Shown here: piece by piece, positions 38,222-46,221 of the stretch
Numbering within the stretch: the first letter of the stretch is position 1
How the letters are laid out: each line of letters opens with the position of its first letter
NCBI RefSeq assembly: GCF_006538725.1
Contig: NZ_BJLQ01000001.1
Span: 1-62,377, forward strand
Source: Cellulomonas gelida
GTDB taxonomy: Bacteria; Actinomycetota; Actinomycetes; Actinomycetales; Cellulomonadaceae
DNA length: 62,377 nucleotides
Direction of reading: 5' to 3'
Made by a program: the position numbers and the translations under genes
Notes under the pieces: model-generated
Databases searched by the model: none
Seen by the model: the letters and a program-made list of their open reading frames with translations, nothing else
Told to the model about the DNA's origin: nothing

Positions 38222-40480
38222 ATGACCGAGGTGTTCGACGTCGAACGAGTCCTGGCCGAGCTCACGCTCGAGGAGAAGGCGTCGCTGACGTCGGGCGCGG
38301 ACTTCTGGCACCTGAAGGGCGTCGACCGCCTCGCCGTGCCGCAGATCATGGTCACCGACGGCCCCCACGGGGTCCGCAAGCAAGTGGCGTCCTCGGATCA
38401 CCTCGGCCTCGGCGAGGCAGCGCCCGCCACGTGCTTCCCGACCGCGGCGGCACTCGGCTCGTCCTGGGACGTCGACCTCGTCCGACGCGTCGGCCAGGCG
38501 CTCGGCCGCGAGACGCGGGCCCACGAGGTCGCGGTCCTGCTCGGCCCGGGCGTCAACATCAAGCGCACCCCGTTGTGCGGTCGCAACTTCGAGTACGTCT
38601 CCGAGGACCCTGTCGTCTCGGGCGAGATCGGCGCGGCCCTCGTCGACGGCATCCAGTCGCAGGGCGTCGGAACGTCGCTCAAGCACTACGCGGCCAACAA
38701 CCAGGAGACCGACCGCATGCGCGTCTCGGCCGACGTCGACGAGCGCACGCTGCGCGAGATCTACCTTCCGGCGTTCGAGCGCGTGGTCACGCAGTCTCAG
38801 CCCTGGACCGTGATGTGCGCCTACAACAAGGTCAACGGCACGTTCGCGTCCGAGCACGACTGGCTCCTCACGCACGTGCTGCGCGACGAGTGGGGCTTCG
38901 AGGGCCTCGTCGTCTCGGACTGGGGTGCCGTGCACGACCGCGTCGCGTCGCTCGCCGCAGGGCTCGACCTGCAGATGCCGGCGTCCGGTCCGCGTCCCGA
39001 CGAGGAGGTCGCGGACGCCGTGCGCGAGGGTCGGCTCGCACCCGACGTGCTCGACCAGGCGGTGCGCCGCGTGCTCCGCCTGGTGGCGCGCTCCCTCCCG
39101 GCGCTCGCCGAGCCGGTCGACGTCGACGTCGACGCGCACCACGCGCTCGCCCGCGAGGCCGCCGCTGCGGGCTCGGTGCTGCTCAAGAACGACTCCGTCG
39201 ACGGCGCCGCGCTGCTGCCGCTCACGGGCGGCGACGTGCTGGTCGTCGGCGAGCTCGCCCGGAGGCCGCGGTACCAAGGTGCGGGGTCGTCGCTCGTGAA
39301 CCCGACCCGGCTCGACGACGCGCTGACGTCCCTGCGCGACCGCCTGGGGGACGTGGCGTTCCAGCCGGGGTTCACGCTCGAGGACGAGGGCGACGACCCG
39401 GCACTGCTCGACGCGGCCGTCACGGCTGCCCGGAGCGCGTCCACGGTCGTCGCCTTCCTCGGTCTGCCCGCGCAGGACGAGTCCGAGGGCTACGACCGGC
39501 CCCGGCTCGGGCTCCCGGACAACCAGGTCGCGCTGCTGCACGCGCTCGCCGCGGTCACCCCGCGCGTCGTCGTCGTGCTCGCGAACGGATCGGCCGTCGA
39601 CATGCCGTGGCGCGACGACGCGGCCGCGATCCTCGAGACGTGGCTCGCGGGCCAGGCCGGCGGTTCGGCGGTGGCGGACCTGCTGACCGGAGCGGCGGAA
39701 CCCTCCGGTCGGCTCACCGAGACGATCCCGCTGCGCCTCGAGGACACCCCCGCGTTCGGGAGCTTCCCCGGCGAGCACGGACACGTCCGGTACGGCGAGG
39801 GGATCCTGGTCGGCTACCGGTGGTACGACACGCGGCTGCTCGAGGTCGCTTACCCGTTCGGGCACGGGCTGGGCTACACCACGTTCGGCTACGACGAGAT
39901 CGCAGCGGAGGTCTCGGGCGTGGGGCCGGACGTCACGGTCGGTGTGCGGGTGCGTGTCACGAACCTCGGCGACCGCGCCGGCGCGGAGGTCGTCCAGGTC
40001 TACGTGCGCGACCCGCAGGCGAGCGTGGTGCGTCCCGTGCGTGAGCTCAAGGCGTTCGCCAAGGTGGCCCTCGAGCCCGGCCGGTCGCGGACGCTCACCT
40101 TCGAGCTCGCGGCGCGCGACCTGGCGTACTGGCACGCCGGGCAGCGGCGGTGGGTCGTCGAGGGCGGGTCGTTCGTCGTCGAGGTCGGGGCGTCGTCGCG
40201 CGACGTGCGGGGCGCCGTCGAGGTCGAGGTCGAGGGTGAGCCGCTGTGGGGCGAGCTCACCGAGATGTCCACGATCGCCGAGTGGCTCGAGCACCCGGTC
40301 GGGTCGGTGCTCCTCGCGCCGCTGCTCGAGCCGCCGCCGGGCGAGCCGGGGTTGGACGAGCTGGATGCGACGACGCTCGCGATGATGCTGCAGATGCCGG
40401 CGCGCGCGATCGTCGACTTCGGGTTCGCGCCCGTCGACCTCGAGGGGCTCGCCGCGCTCGTCGCGCGCGCGAACGCCTGA
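38222..40480 (+). CDS. glycoside hydrolase family 3 beta-glucosidase
   Basis: This 752-residue enzyme most likely cleaves terminal beta-glucosyl residues such as cellobiose. Domains in order: the catalytic barrel (1-300) with VTDGPHGVRK, KHYAANNQE and the nucleophile Asp233 in VSDWGAVHD; the alpha/beta sandwich (330-530) with GSVLLKND and DESEGYDR; and a fibronectin-like C-terminal domain (570-690). No signal peptide is present, so it acts inside the cell on imported cellodextrins, complementing the secreted cellulases. RBS GGAGGAGG upstream fixes ATG 38222. Confidence 0.92.
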   Translation: MTEVFDVERVLAELTLEEKASLTSGADFWHLKGVDRLAVPQIMVTDGPHGVRKQVASSDHLGLGEAAPATCFPTAAALGSSWDVDLVRRVGQALGRETRAHEVAVLLGPGVNIKRTPLCGRNFEYVSEDPVVSGEIGAALVDGIQSQGVGTSLKHYAANNQETDRMRVSADVDERTLREIYLPAFERVVTQSQPWTVMCAYNKVNGTFASEHDWLLTHVLRDEWGFEGLVVSDWGAVHDRVASLAAGLDLQMPASGPRPDEEVADAVREGRLAPDVLDQAVRRVLRLVARSLPALAEPVDVDVDAHHALAREAAAAGSVLLKNDSVDGAALLPLTGGDVLVVGELARRPRYQGAGSSLVNPTRLDDALTSLRDRLGDVAFQPGFTLEDEGDDPALLDAAVTAARSASTVVAFLGLPAQDESEGYDRPRLGLPDNQVALLHALAAVTPRVVVVLANGSAVDMPWRDDAAAILETWLAGQAGGSAVADLLTGAAEPSGRLTETIPLRLEDTPAFGSFPGEHGHVRYGEGILVGYRWYDTRLLEVAYPFGHGLGYTTFGYDEIAAEVSGVGPDVTVGVRVRVTNLGDRAGAEVVQVYVRDPQASVVRPVRELKAFAKVALEPGRSRTLTFELAARDLAYWHAGQRRWVVEGGSFVVEVGASSRDVRGAVEVEVEGEPLWGELTEMSTIAEWLEHPVGSVLLAPLLEPPPGEPGLDELDATTLAMMLQMPARAIVDFGFAPVDLEGLAALVARANA

Positions 40481-40508
40481 GCGCCGTCCGGAGCGCTCGG
40501 GTCAGGCG
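40474..40508. terminator. bidirectional terminator GH3 / tetR
   Basis: CGCCTGA at 40474-40480 pairs with TCAGGCG at 40502-40508, and GAGCGC with GCGCTC extend it inside. The stop codons of both convergent genes lie in the outer stem. Confidence 0.55.
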
Positions 40509-41122
40509 AGGAACGCCAGGTACTCCGCGCGCACCTCGGCGGCCATGTCCACGCGGTCGGCGGGGGAGTCGGCACCCAGGAGCCACTGCACCTGCAGACC
40601 GTCCATGACGGCGACGAGCCGACGCGCCGCCGAGGCCGGGTCGACCCCGGCGCGCAGGGTCCCGGCCGCCCGGTGCTGCTCGAACACAGCCGTCGTGGTC
40701 GTGAGCACCTCGGCGTAGCGACGCTCGAAGTACGCGTGCGCGGGGTGGGTCGGCGCCGTCGCCTCGGCCGAGAGCGTCGCGAAGAGCTCCACGATCCCGG
40801 GACGTGCCGCGTTGCGCTCGACGACCCGCACGAGCGCCTCGAGGTAGTCGACCCCCTGCGCGAGGTCGACCTGCATCGCGGCGTCGTCGACGTCGTCCCG
40901 ACGCTGCAGCACCGCCTCCAGCAGGGCGGCCTTGCTCGGGAAGTGGTGCAGGAGACCCGGGTGCGAGATGCCGACGCGTGCCGCGATCTCGCGCAGAGAC
41001 GCGGTGTGGTACCCGACCTCTCCGAACAGCACGAGCGCGGTCTCCAGGATGTCCTCGCGCGTGGCGCGGCCTCGCGCGTAGCCGCGGCGCGGGTCGGCGG
41101 GGCCACCGTCCTGGAGGGTCAT
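40502..41122 (-). CDS. TetR-family transcriptional regulator
   Basis: The 206-residue protein has the TetR helix-turn-helix (TREDILETALVLFGEVGYHTASLREIAARVGISHPGLLHHFPSK) near residues 20-65 and a helical ligand domain after it. The gene is convergent with the beta-glucosidase, a setting in which TetR/LacI proteins often control sugar use, but no copy of the GH3 palindrome was seen in its own promoter. ATG 41122 is preceded by GATCCT at 7 nt, so it may be leaderless. Confidence 0.9.
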   Translation of the reverse strand: MTLQDGGPADPRRGYARGRATREDILETALVLFGEVGYHTASLREIAARVGISHPGLLHHFPSKAALLEAVLQRRDDVDDAAMQVDLAQGVDYLEALVRVVERNAARPGIVELFATLSAEATAPTHPAHAYFERRYAEVLTTTTAVFEQHRAAGTLRAGVDPASAARRLVAVMDGLQVQWLLGADSPADRVDMAAEVRAEYLAFLA

Positions 41123-41207
41123 GGCCCCAAGGATCGCACCGAGGTGGCGCCCCGCCGACCATGGGCCGCCTCCTGTCGCACGGACGTCGCTCGTCCGGGG
41201 GAGCGAC

Positions 41208-41223
41208 TCGAACACGTGTGCGA
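41208..41223 (+). promoter_or_regulatory. LexA (SOS) box-like operator
   Basis: TCGAACACGTGTGCGA matches the actinobacterial LexA consensus TCGAAC-N4-GTTCGA at 11 of 12 fixed bases (GTGCGA instead of GTTCGA). It ends one base before the -10 sequence TACAGT (41225-41230) of the next gene, an ideal repressor position. Confidence 0.6.
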
Positions 41224-41224
41224 G

Positions 41225-41239
41225 TACAGTGAGGGCGTG
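41225..41239 (+). promoter_or_regulatory. leaderless promoter of the LexA-boxed orphan
   Basis: TACAGT at 41225-41230 is followed by GAGGGC and GTG at 41237. The hexamer matches five of six TATAAT-class positions that matter (TAnnnT). Confidence 0.55.
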
Positions 41240-41593
41240 GACGAGAGCACGCCGGCGGGCCGGCCGGAGACCCTGGGACCGCGCTCGGCGCCGCGCGCAC
41301 CGCGCCGCGAGGTCGCGAACCGTGAGGCGCCCGCGCGGATCCCCGTGCGGCCGCAGGGGGACATCCCCGTGATCGTCCGTGTGGTCTGGCTCGACGGCAC
41401 CGAGGAGTGGCGGCCGGCTCGCGCAGTCCGCTGGACGGCGGAGCACGTCATGGTCGCGTGGCGGGACGAGCCCGGCGACCCGCGGTCCGAGCGGCACGAG
41501 TGGTTGCGCGCGGGCGACGTGGCGCGGTCTGTGAGCTGGTTCGTCGGCCCGCCTCAGGCTCCCCGGCAGGTCCCACGCGCGGCGACGGCCTGA
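41237..41593 (+). CDS. hypothetical protein under a LexA-like box
   Basis: I do not recognise the family. The 118-residue product has a 40-residue Pro/Arg/Ala-rich N-terminal tail, then a compact domain with VIVRVVWLDGTEEWRPARAVRW and HVMVAWRD, probably a small beta barrel, and a motif WLRAGDVARSVSW. The tail is basic, compatible with nucleic-acid binding. The start GTG 41237 is fixed by the -10 at 6 nt. A LexA-like operator precedes it, so DNA-damage induction is predicted. The divergent TetR starts 114 nt away. Confidence 0.72.
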   Translation: MDESTPAGRPETLGPRSAPRAPRREVANREAPARIPVRPQGDIPVIVRVVWLDGTEEWRPARAVRWTAEHVMVAWRDEPGDPRSERHEWLRAGDVARSVSWFVGPPQAPRQVPRAATA

Positions 41594-41618
41594 CGCGGTC
41601 GGCTCGTCGGTTGGGCGG

Positions 41619-41933
41619 TCAGTGGACGAGCTTGAGCCCGACGACGCACGCGACGATGCCGAGGACCAGCAGCAGACGCACGGCGCTCACCGGCTCGGCG
41701 CCGCTCAGCATCGCCCAGCCGACGGTCAGGGACGCACCCACCCCGACCCACACGGCGTAGGCCGTCCCGACGGGCAGCGTGCGCATCGCATACCCGAGCC
41801 CGCCCATGCTGGCCGCGAGCGCGACCACGAACACGAGGGAAGGCACGAGGCGGTGCAGGCCCTCCGAGCGACCGAGTGCGGTCGCCCAGACGGCCTCGAG
41901 GACTCCGGACAGGATGAGGACGAGCCAGGCCAT
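41619..41933 (-). CDS. gdx: SMR-family guanidinium exporter
   Basis: This is a four-helix small multidrug resistance protein of the Gdx (former SugE) branch, exporting guanidinium against protons. With the ATG at 41933, preceded by GGAG at 6 nt, the essential membrane Glu is residue 13 (GVLEAVWATALG), as in studied Gdx proteins; a start at 41945 would add four residues. The Gdx-type GRSEGL, then VGTAYAVWVGVGASLTV and WAMLSGAEPVSAVRLL follow. A guanidine-III riboswitch lies directly upstream, which strongly supports the substrate. Confidence 0.93.
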   Translation of the reverse strand: MAWLVLILSGVLEAVWATALGRSEGLHRLVPSLVFVVALAASMGGLGYAMRTLPVGTAYAVWVGVGASLTVGWAMLSGAEPVSAVRLLLVLGIVACVVGLKLVH

Positions 41934-41947
41934 CATGTGCTCCATGT

Positions 41948-41987
41948 GGCCGTCTTGTCGCTGTCCGGGTACGGCACCCTCGTCCGG
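41948..41987 (-). ncRNA. guanidine-III riboswitch (ykkC-III)
   Basis: On the minus strand this reads CCGGACGAGGGTGCCGTACC, then CGGACAGCGACAAGACGGCC. It is nearly identical to the known short class III guanidine aptamer: CCGGACGAGG, a GCCGTACCCGG core and ACAAGACGGC that closes the pseudoknot. It ends 14 nt before the gdx start and about 5 nt before its Shine-Dalgarno GGAG, so ligand binding likely controls translation. Confidence 0.9.
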
Positions 41988-42266
41988 GAGCCCGGCGTCG
42001 GGCTCTGCGATCAGGGTCTCACACGAGCGCGGTGCCGGCGGCGCGTCGGTGCGCTCGTCGCCCCAGTCGGTCGTTGCTCGTCGGTGTAGGGCGGCCGGCC
42101 TGTGGTCTTCGTGTGGGCGGGTGTGCGGTCGTGCTCGATCAGGGGCGGAGCGGTGACGGGACGCGCGTCCCGGCGAGTGTCAGTTGTGGACAAACTGGTC
42201 ATCTGGGGTGCGGGTTGCGGTCTACTTCGTCGTCGTCACACAGACCAGCACACAGGGGGAACTGGT
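41988..42266. other. intergenic stretch at the edge of the low-GC patch
   Basis: No gene was identified in these bases. A hairpin-like GC-rich run near 42020-42060 precedes AT-richer sequence containing GTTGTGGACAAACTGG (42182-42197), which may hold a promoter for the next gene; no certain -10 was found. Confidence 0.4.
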
Positions 42267-42767
42267 ATGCGTCTGCCCATTGCACACCTGTCAGCGGTAG
42301 CGTTCGGGGCTGCTGCACGAGTAGGAGGCGACGGGGAGTTCACCGTGTGCTCCGCCCCTGTCATGGACGGGCCGCGGGCGCTCGGGTCAGCGTTCGCAAC
42401 CAACACCGGGTCGCACGACATCACCATCACAGCGGTTGAGCCGGTAGACGTTGCAGGATTCGACGTCGGGCCCGCGTACGCGATCCTCGAGAACAGCAGC
42501 GGCAACTGGTACGCCGTCGGTGGCGCGATCCCACCAGCGGACGACGACGCCACGTCACAGCTCGCGTGGGACCGTCGGGTCGACGTAGAAGACGTCGTCA
42601 TCGCGCCAGGTGAGACCTGGCAGATCATCCAGAGCATGCGGATCACGTCGCTGGACGACGCGCACGTCAAAGCGCTGAAGATCACGTACACCGAAGACGG
42701 GTCCGAACGGGTCGCGCAGAACACCACCCAGGTCGGCGTCGAAGGGCACGGACCGCCGTGCAGGTGA
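42267..42767 (+). CDS. hypothetical protein with degenerate export signal
   Basis: I recognise no family. The 166-residue product begins MRLPIAHLSAVAFGAAARVGGD, resembling a lipoprotein signal whose Cys has become Asp and whose core is broken by Arg. The rest looks like a beta-rich domain (FTVCSAPVMDG, NTGSHDITITAVEPV, APGETWQIIQSMRI). AGGGGGA before the ATG is a good RBS. Base composition here is clearly less GC-rich than the neighbours. It may be a decayed or a cytosolic version of a secreted protein. Confidence 0.55.
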   Translation: MRLPIAHLSAVAFGAAARVGGDGEFTVCSAPVMDGPRALGSAFATNTGSHDITITAVEPVDVAGFDVGPAYAILENSSGNWYAVGGAIPPADDDATSQLAWDRRVDVEDVVIAPGETWQIIQSMRITSLDDAHVKALKITYTEDGSERVAQNTTQVGVEGHGPPCR

Positions 42768-42850
42768 GCCCGCCACCGGACGGCTCGAACGGCCTCTACG
42801 TCACTCGGGCCCGCCCCGCGGGCCTGTCCGCGAGCACCGGGCGTGTGCCG

Positions 42851-43174
42851 TCACGGGACGAGCCAGCGTGAGTGCGGGCTCGTGGCAGCGGGCGACCGGT
42901 AGTTCAGGTGGGCGAGGGCTTCGCGCTTGGTGACGCGGGTCGCTATCCAGGACCAGAGCGCGCCGACGCGTTCCGGGGCCTCGGGGTCTCGGTTGGCGAC
43001 GCGCACGACCCGGACGGAACCGTCGGTCGTCTCGTAGCAGCCGGGGTCGACTCGGCGGAGCGTGCGCGAACGCGATGCGTCACGGATGTCGTCGGCGAGC
43101 AGTGGTAGCCCGACGATGTGAATGCTGCGTTGGCCGAGCTGCGCCGCAGGTGCACAACGGGGACAGCCCGCCAC
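42851..43174 (-). CDS. small hypothetical protein with CxxC
   Basis: Unrecognised. The 107-residue frame opens MAGCPRCAPAA with a CxxC that might bind zinc, and continues with VDPGCYETTDGSVRVVRVANRD and VGALWSWIATRVTKREAL, which look like real protein. GTG 43174 follows GGAGG with almost no spacer. It is divergent from the broken gene at 43194 with 19 nt between them. Confidence is limited since it cannot be tied to a family. Confidence 0.5.
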   Translation of the reverse strand: MAGCPRCAPAAQLGQRSIHIVGLPLLADDIRDASRSRTLRRVDPGCYETTDGSVRVVRVANRDPEAPERVGALWSWIATRVTKREALAHLNYRSPAATSPHSRWLVP

Positions 43175-43181
43175 CCTCCGC

Positions 43182-43196
43182 TAACGTCCGAGTATG
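43182..43196 (+). promoter_or_regulatory. leaderless promoter of the broken gene
   Basis: TAACGT at 43182-43187 is followed by 6 nt and the ATG at 43194, a good match to the leaderless pattern. It suggests the gene was once expressed. Confidence 0.5.
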
Positions 43197-43592
43197 ACCC
43201 CGAGCCGCCGAGACCTCACCTGCCTGGAAGCGCTGTACGACGCCTCCGCCGGGGCGAACGCACTCACCGTGCTGGACCAAGCCGGGCTCGCAACAGCGCC
43301 TTCTCGTCTGGGCGGACAACACCGGCGGTGGGAACATCCACCAGTTCCTACGCAGCGACGACGCATGGATCGACGGGCACACCCTGACCCTCGAAGAAGC
43401 AGCCGGAGCAGCCAAGGTGCTGCACGACGACGAGCTGGTGGAAGCGCGGATCATGGGCGCGTGGGGGCGGGACGTCGTACGGGCGGACATCTGGATGCTC
43501 CCTGCAGGGCGGGCTCCGCAGATGCATACCGAACCAACCGCGGAGCAGACAGCGGCATCGACATGCGCGGCACCAGCGTGGTCGACAACTAG
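43194..43592 (+). pseudogene. frameshifted hypothetical gene
   Basis: The first ~38 codons read normally (TCLEALYDASAGANALTVLD), then that frame becomes Arg/Gln/His-rich. From about 43283 the next frame reads like real protein: QQRLLVWADNTGGGNIHQFL, TLTLEEAAGAAKVLHDDELV and RADIWMLPAG. Near the 3' end the first frame again looks natural (SGIDMRGTSVVDN before the stop). One insertion and a compensating change, or an internal deletion, would explain this. The family is unknown. Whole-gene decay fits the neighbouring orphan genes. Confidence 0.5.
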
Positions 43593-43624
43593 CGAGCGGC
43601 CCGCGCGAAGGAGCGGAGCGATCA

Positions 43625-45208
43625 TCAGTGGGGTACGCCGGCAGGCAGGGTCGAGCGGCCCTGGACCTCGATGGTCACGGCCGCGGCGTCGCCGAGCAGC
43701 CGCCGGGCGTTCTCCGGCAGGCGCACGCATGCCCGCCAGATGCCCTCGGCCACCTCCTCGTCCTTCAGGGGTGCGTCCGTGGCAGGGTCGGGAGTCCAGT
43801 CGCGCAGCGGGACCTTGAGCTCCGAGCCCCAGCGGGCCCAGGTGCGAGGTGGGGCGCCCTCGCTCAGCTGGATGTCGACCACGAGCACGTCGGCCCAGTC
43901 CTCGGCCTGCTCGAGGTGGTCGAGGAAGGACAGCAGGCCACCCTTGGCGCGCAGCGACAGCAGGCGCAGGCGCAGGACGTGCCGCATCGTCTCCATCGGA
44001 GCCGCGTCGTTGTTCGGGTCGGGGGGACGCGTTGCCTTCGACGACAGGTAGGTGCGGACGATGGGCACCGGCCGTACGTCCGTCCCGCCGGCAGGGCGCT
44101 CGATCTGGATCGGGCACAGGTGCGCGGTGCTGCGCTCGTGCAGCACCACGGGCAGGCCGCGGATCGACATCTGCGTCTCGAGCTGCCACACGGTCTCGTC
44201 GTCCGGGCTGCCCCACGGGTTCAGGCCGGTGAGGTCGGCCGAGACCTGGAGGTCGCCGAAGAGGAACCGGCGTAGGTTCTGGTAGCCCTCCTCGGAGTTG
44301 ACGATGCCGAACCGGCCCGAGTGGCTGCGGTGCACGTACGAGCACGGCGCACCCTCGAGGAACGCGTTCTCGATCTGCACCAGACCGTCGCTGCGCGGCC
44401 CGACCGCGCGCGAGGACAAGCCGAGCGCGGCGGCGTAGTCCGTCGAGTTGGTGCCGACGAGGCAGAAGAACCGTTCGGAGGGGAAGCCACCCGCCGGGAG
44501 GCGGGTCGCGGAGAACTCGTCGGTCAGGGCGACGCCGGTGGGCGTGAGGAACTCGCGCATCCGCCGCGGACCGAACATGTCCGCGCCCTGGATCCCGAGC
44601 GTGTCGCGCACCTTCTCGAGCAGCCCGAAGCCGACCGCGAACTCGATGCCGCCGTGCGGCGTCGCGTACGTGAACACGCGGTCGACGAACGCCGCTGCGG
44701 CGTCGAGCGACCCGCCGACCCGCTCCGCGTCGGGGATGACGCGCTGCAGCATGCTGCGCACGACGAGCCCGCCCATCGAGTGCGCGACGAGGAACACGCG
44801 CGGCGCGCCGGTCTGCTCGCGCACGAGCCTGACGAGGTCGAACAGGCTCTGTGCCGCGCGTTCGATGCTGAACGTCGCGGGGTCCTGCGTCAGGTGGGGT
44901 GCGAACTCGTCGTAGAAGCGGTGCACCCAGATCGTCGCCGCGGGCACGGTGCCGTGCTGCTGACGCCGCAGGTACGCCTCCTGGTCGCCCTGCACCAGCA
45001 GCTGGTACTCGTGGTCGATCATCAGGCGCAGCAGAGGGCTCTCGAACTGGTGGAACAGCGGCCGGTTGTCCCCGTCGACGCGAGCCTGGACGGACCCCTC
45101 GTTGAAGCCGTAGAACGGGTCGTCGACCGCCTTGTCGATCCCTGAGGGGCCGCCCGCGTAACCGCGCACGTAGATGACGGGCAGCCGCCCGTCCCCGGGG
45201 TAGCTCAT
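43625..45208 (-). CDS. alpha/beta hydrolase, lipase-like
   Basis: The 527-residue protein opens LPVIYVRGYAGGPSGID, an oxyanion-loop-like start, and has the nucleophile elbow FLVAHSMGGLVVRSML with Ser near residue 147, followed by FTYATPHGGIEF. This layout is that of PGAP1-like or triacylglycerol lipase-type hydrolases; no signal peptide is visible. The C-terminal 230 residues are a separate, unrecognised region that starts around DLTGLNPWGSPDDETVWQL. RBS GAGGAGGCGGCG precedes ATG 45208. Substrate unknown. Confidence 0.83.
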   Translation of the reverse strand: MSYPGDGRLPVIYVRGYAGGPSGIDKAVDDPFYGFNEGSVQARVDGDNRPLFHQFESPLLRLMIDHEYQLLVQGDQEAYLRRQQHGTVPAATIWVHRFYDEFAPHLTQDPATFSIERAAQSLFDLVRLVREQTGAPRVFLVAHSMGGLVVRSMLQRVIPDAERVGGSLDAAAAFVDRVFTYATPHGGIEFAVGFGLLEKVRDTLGIQGADMFGPRRMREFLTPTGVALTDEFSATRLPAGGFPSERFFCLVGTNSTDYAAALGLSSRAVGPRSDGLVQIENAFLEGAPCSYVHRSHSGRFGIVNSEEGYQNLRRFLFGDLQVSADLTGLNPWGSPDDETVWQLETQMSIRGLPVVLHERSTAHLCPIQIERPAGGTDVRPVPIVRTYLSSKATRPPDPNNDAAPMETMRHVLRLRLLSLRAKGGLLSFLDHLEQAEDWADVLVVDIQLSEGAPPRTWARWGSELKVPLRDWTPDPATDAPLKDEEVAEGIWRACVRLPENARRLLGDAAAVTIEVQGRSTLPAGVPH

Positions 45209-45315
45209 CGCCGCCTCCTCGTCGGGACGCCGTTCGGCGTCACCTCGAAGGATGTCGTGCAGACCCACGTGATACCAGGATGAAGCGCAGATCCCGGACG
45301 TCCGGTGGGGGTCGC

Positions 45316-46110
45316 TCAGACCACGTCGTCGCGCACCACGAGCACGGGACAGGCGGCGAGGCGCGCGACACGCCTGCCGACGAGGTGGCGCCGCCCGCGC
45401 AGGCGACGGGCGCCGACGACGACGAGCCCGGCGGCCCGCGACGCGTCGACCAGTGCCCGCACGGGGTCGCCGTCGGCGAGGATCGTGCGGACCGTGATCG
45501 AGGGATACGTCTCGGCGAGGTCGGCGGCGACGTCCAGGGCGGTCGCCCGCCCGTCGGTGCCGTGGCCGGCGCGGCGGGCGTGCAGCACGTGCAGCGGCGC
45601 CGAACGGCGCAGCGCCTCGCGGGCGGCGAGTCCCGCCGCGAACCACGAGCCCGGCGTCTCGTCGACCCCCACGACGACGGCACCGCTTCGGCCGAGGTCG
45701 CCGCGGACCAGGGCCACCGGGCAGCGAGCACGCCACGACAGCGCCGTGCTAACCGTGAGCGCCGGCGACTGGTCGGTGCTCGTCCCGGCGACGAGCAGCT
45801 GCGCGTCCCGGCTGTACTCCGTGAGCGTCGGCACCGTCGATCCCTGGAGCAGCACGGCGGCCACGTCGAGGTCAGGGTGCGCGCGCGAGACCTCGCGGCA
45901 CACCACCCGCAGGTCGTCGGCGGCCGACGCGACGTCGGGCGCGACGGCAGGCGCACCCGCCCACGTCCACGGGCCGACGGTGGGTGCCACCACGTGCGCC
46001 ACGACGAGCCGCGCACGCCGCGTCACGGCTGCGTCGACGCCCCAGCGCAGTGTCGCGGCGCTGCGGTCGCTGCCGTCGAGTGCGACGACCACGGGTCCGT
46101 CGGTCCGCAT
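45316..46110 (-). CDS. universal stress protein, tandem UspA domains
   Basis: Two UspA domains of about 130 residues make up this 264-aa protein. The first starts VVVALDGSDRSAATLRWG and ends LSWRARCPVALVR; the second starts GAVVVGVDETPGSW and has the ATP-binding-like GARRLRGRRHLVGRRVARLAACPVLVV with G-x2-G-x9-G spacing altered. Tandem Usp proteins are typical of actinobacteria and respond to hypoxia or stress. ATG 46110 follows GAGGTG. Confidence 0.9.
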   Translation of the reverse strand: MRTDGPVVVALDGSDRSAATLRWGVDAAVTRRARLVVAHVVAPTVGPWTWAGAPAVAPDVASAADDLRVVCREVSRAHPDLDVAAVLLQGSTVPTLTEYSRDAQLLVAGTSTDQSPALTVSTALSWRARCPVALVRGDLGRSGAVVVGVDETPGSWFAAGLAAREALRRSAPLHVLHARRAGHGTDGRATALDVAADLAETYPSITVRTILADGDPVRALVDASRAAGLVVVGARRLRGRRHLVGRRVARLAACPVLVVRDDVV

Positions 46111-46221
46111 CGCGTCACCTCGTCCTGATCGCCCGTCCTGACACCACCAGCATGACCCGCGCGAGAGGCCGTCGAGCGGCACGAAGGTCCCGCAGGCCGG
46201 ACGCGGGTCGGGGGCGCCGGG

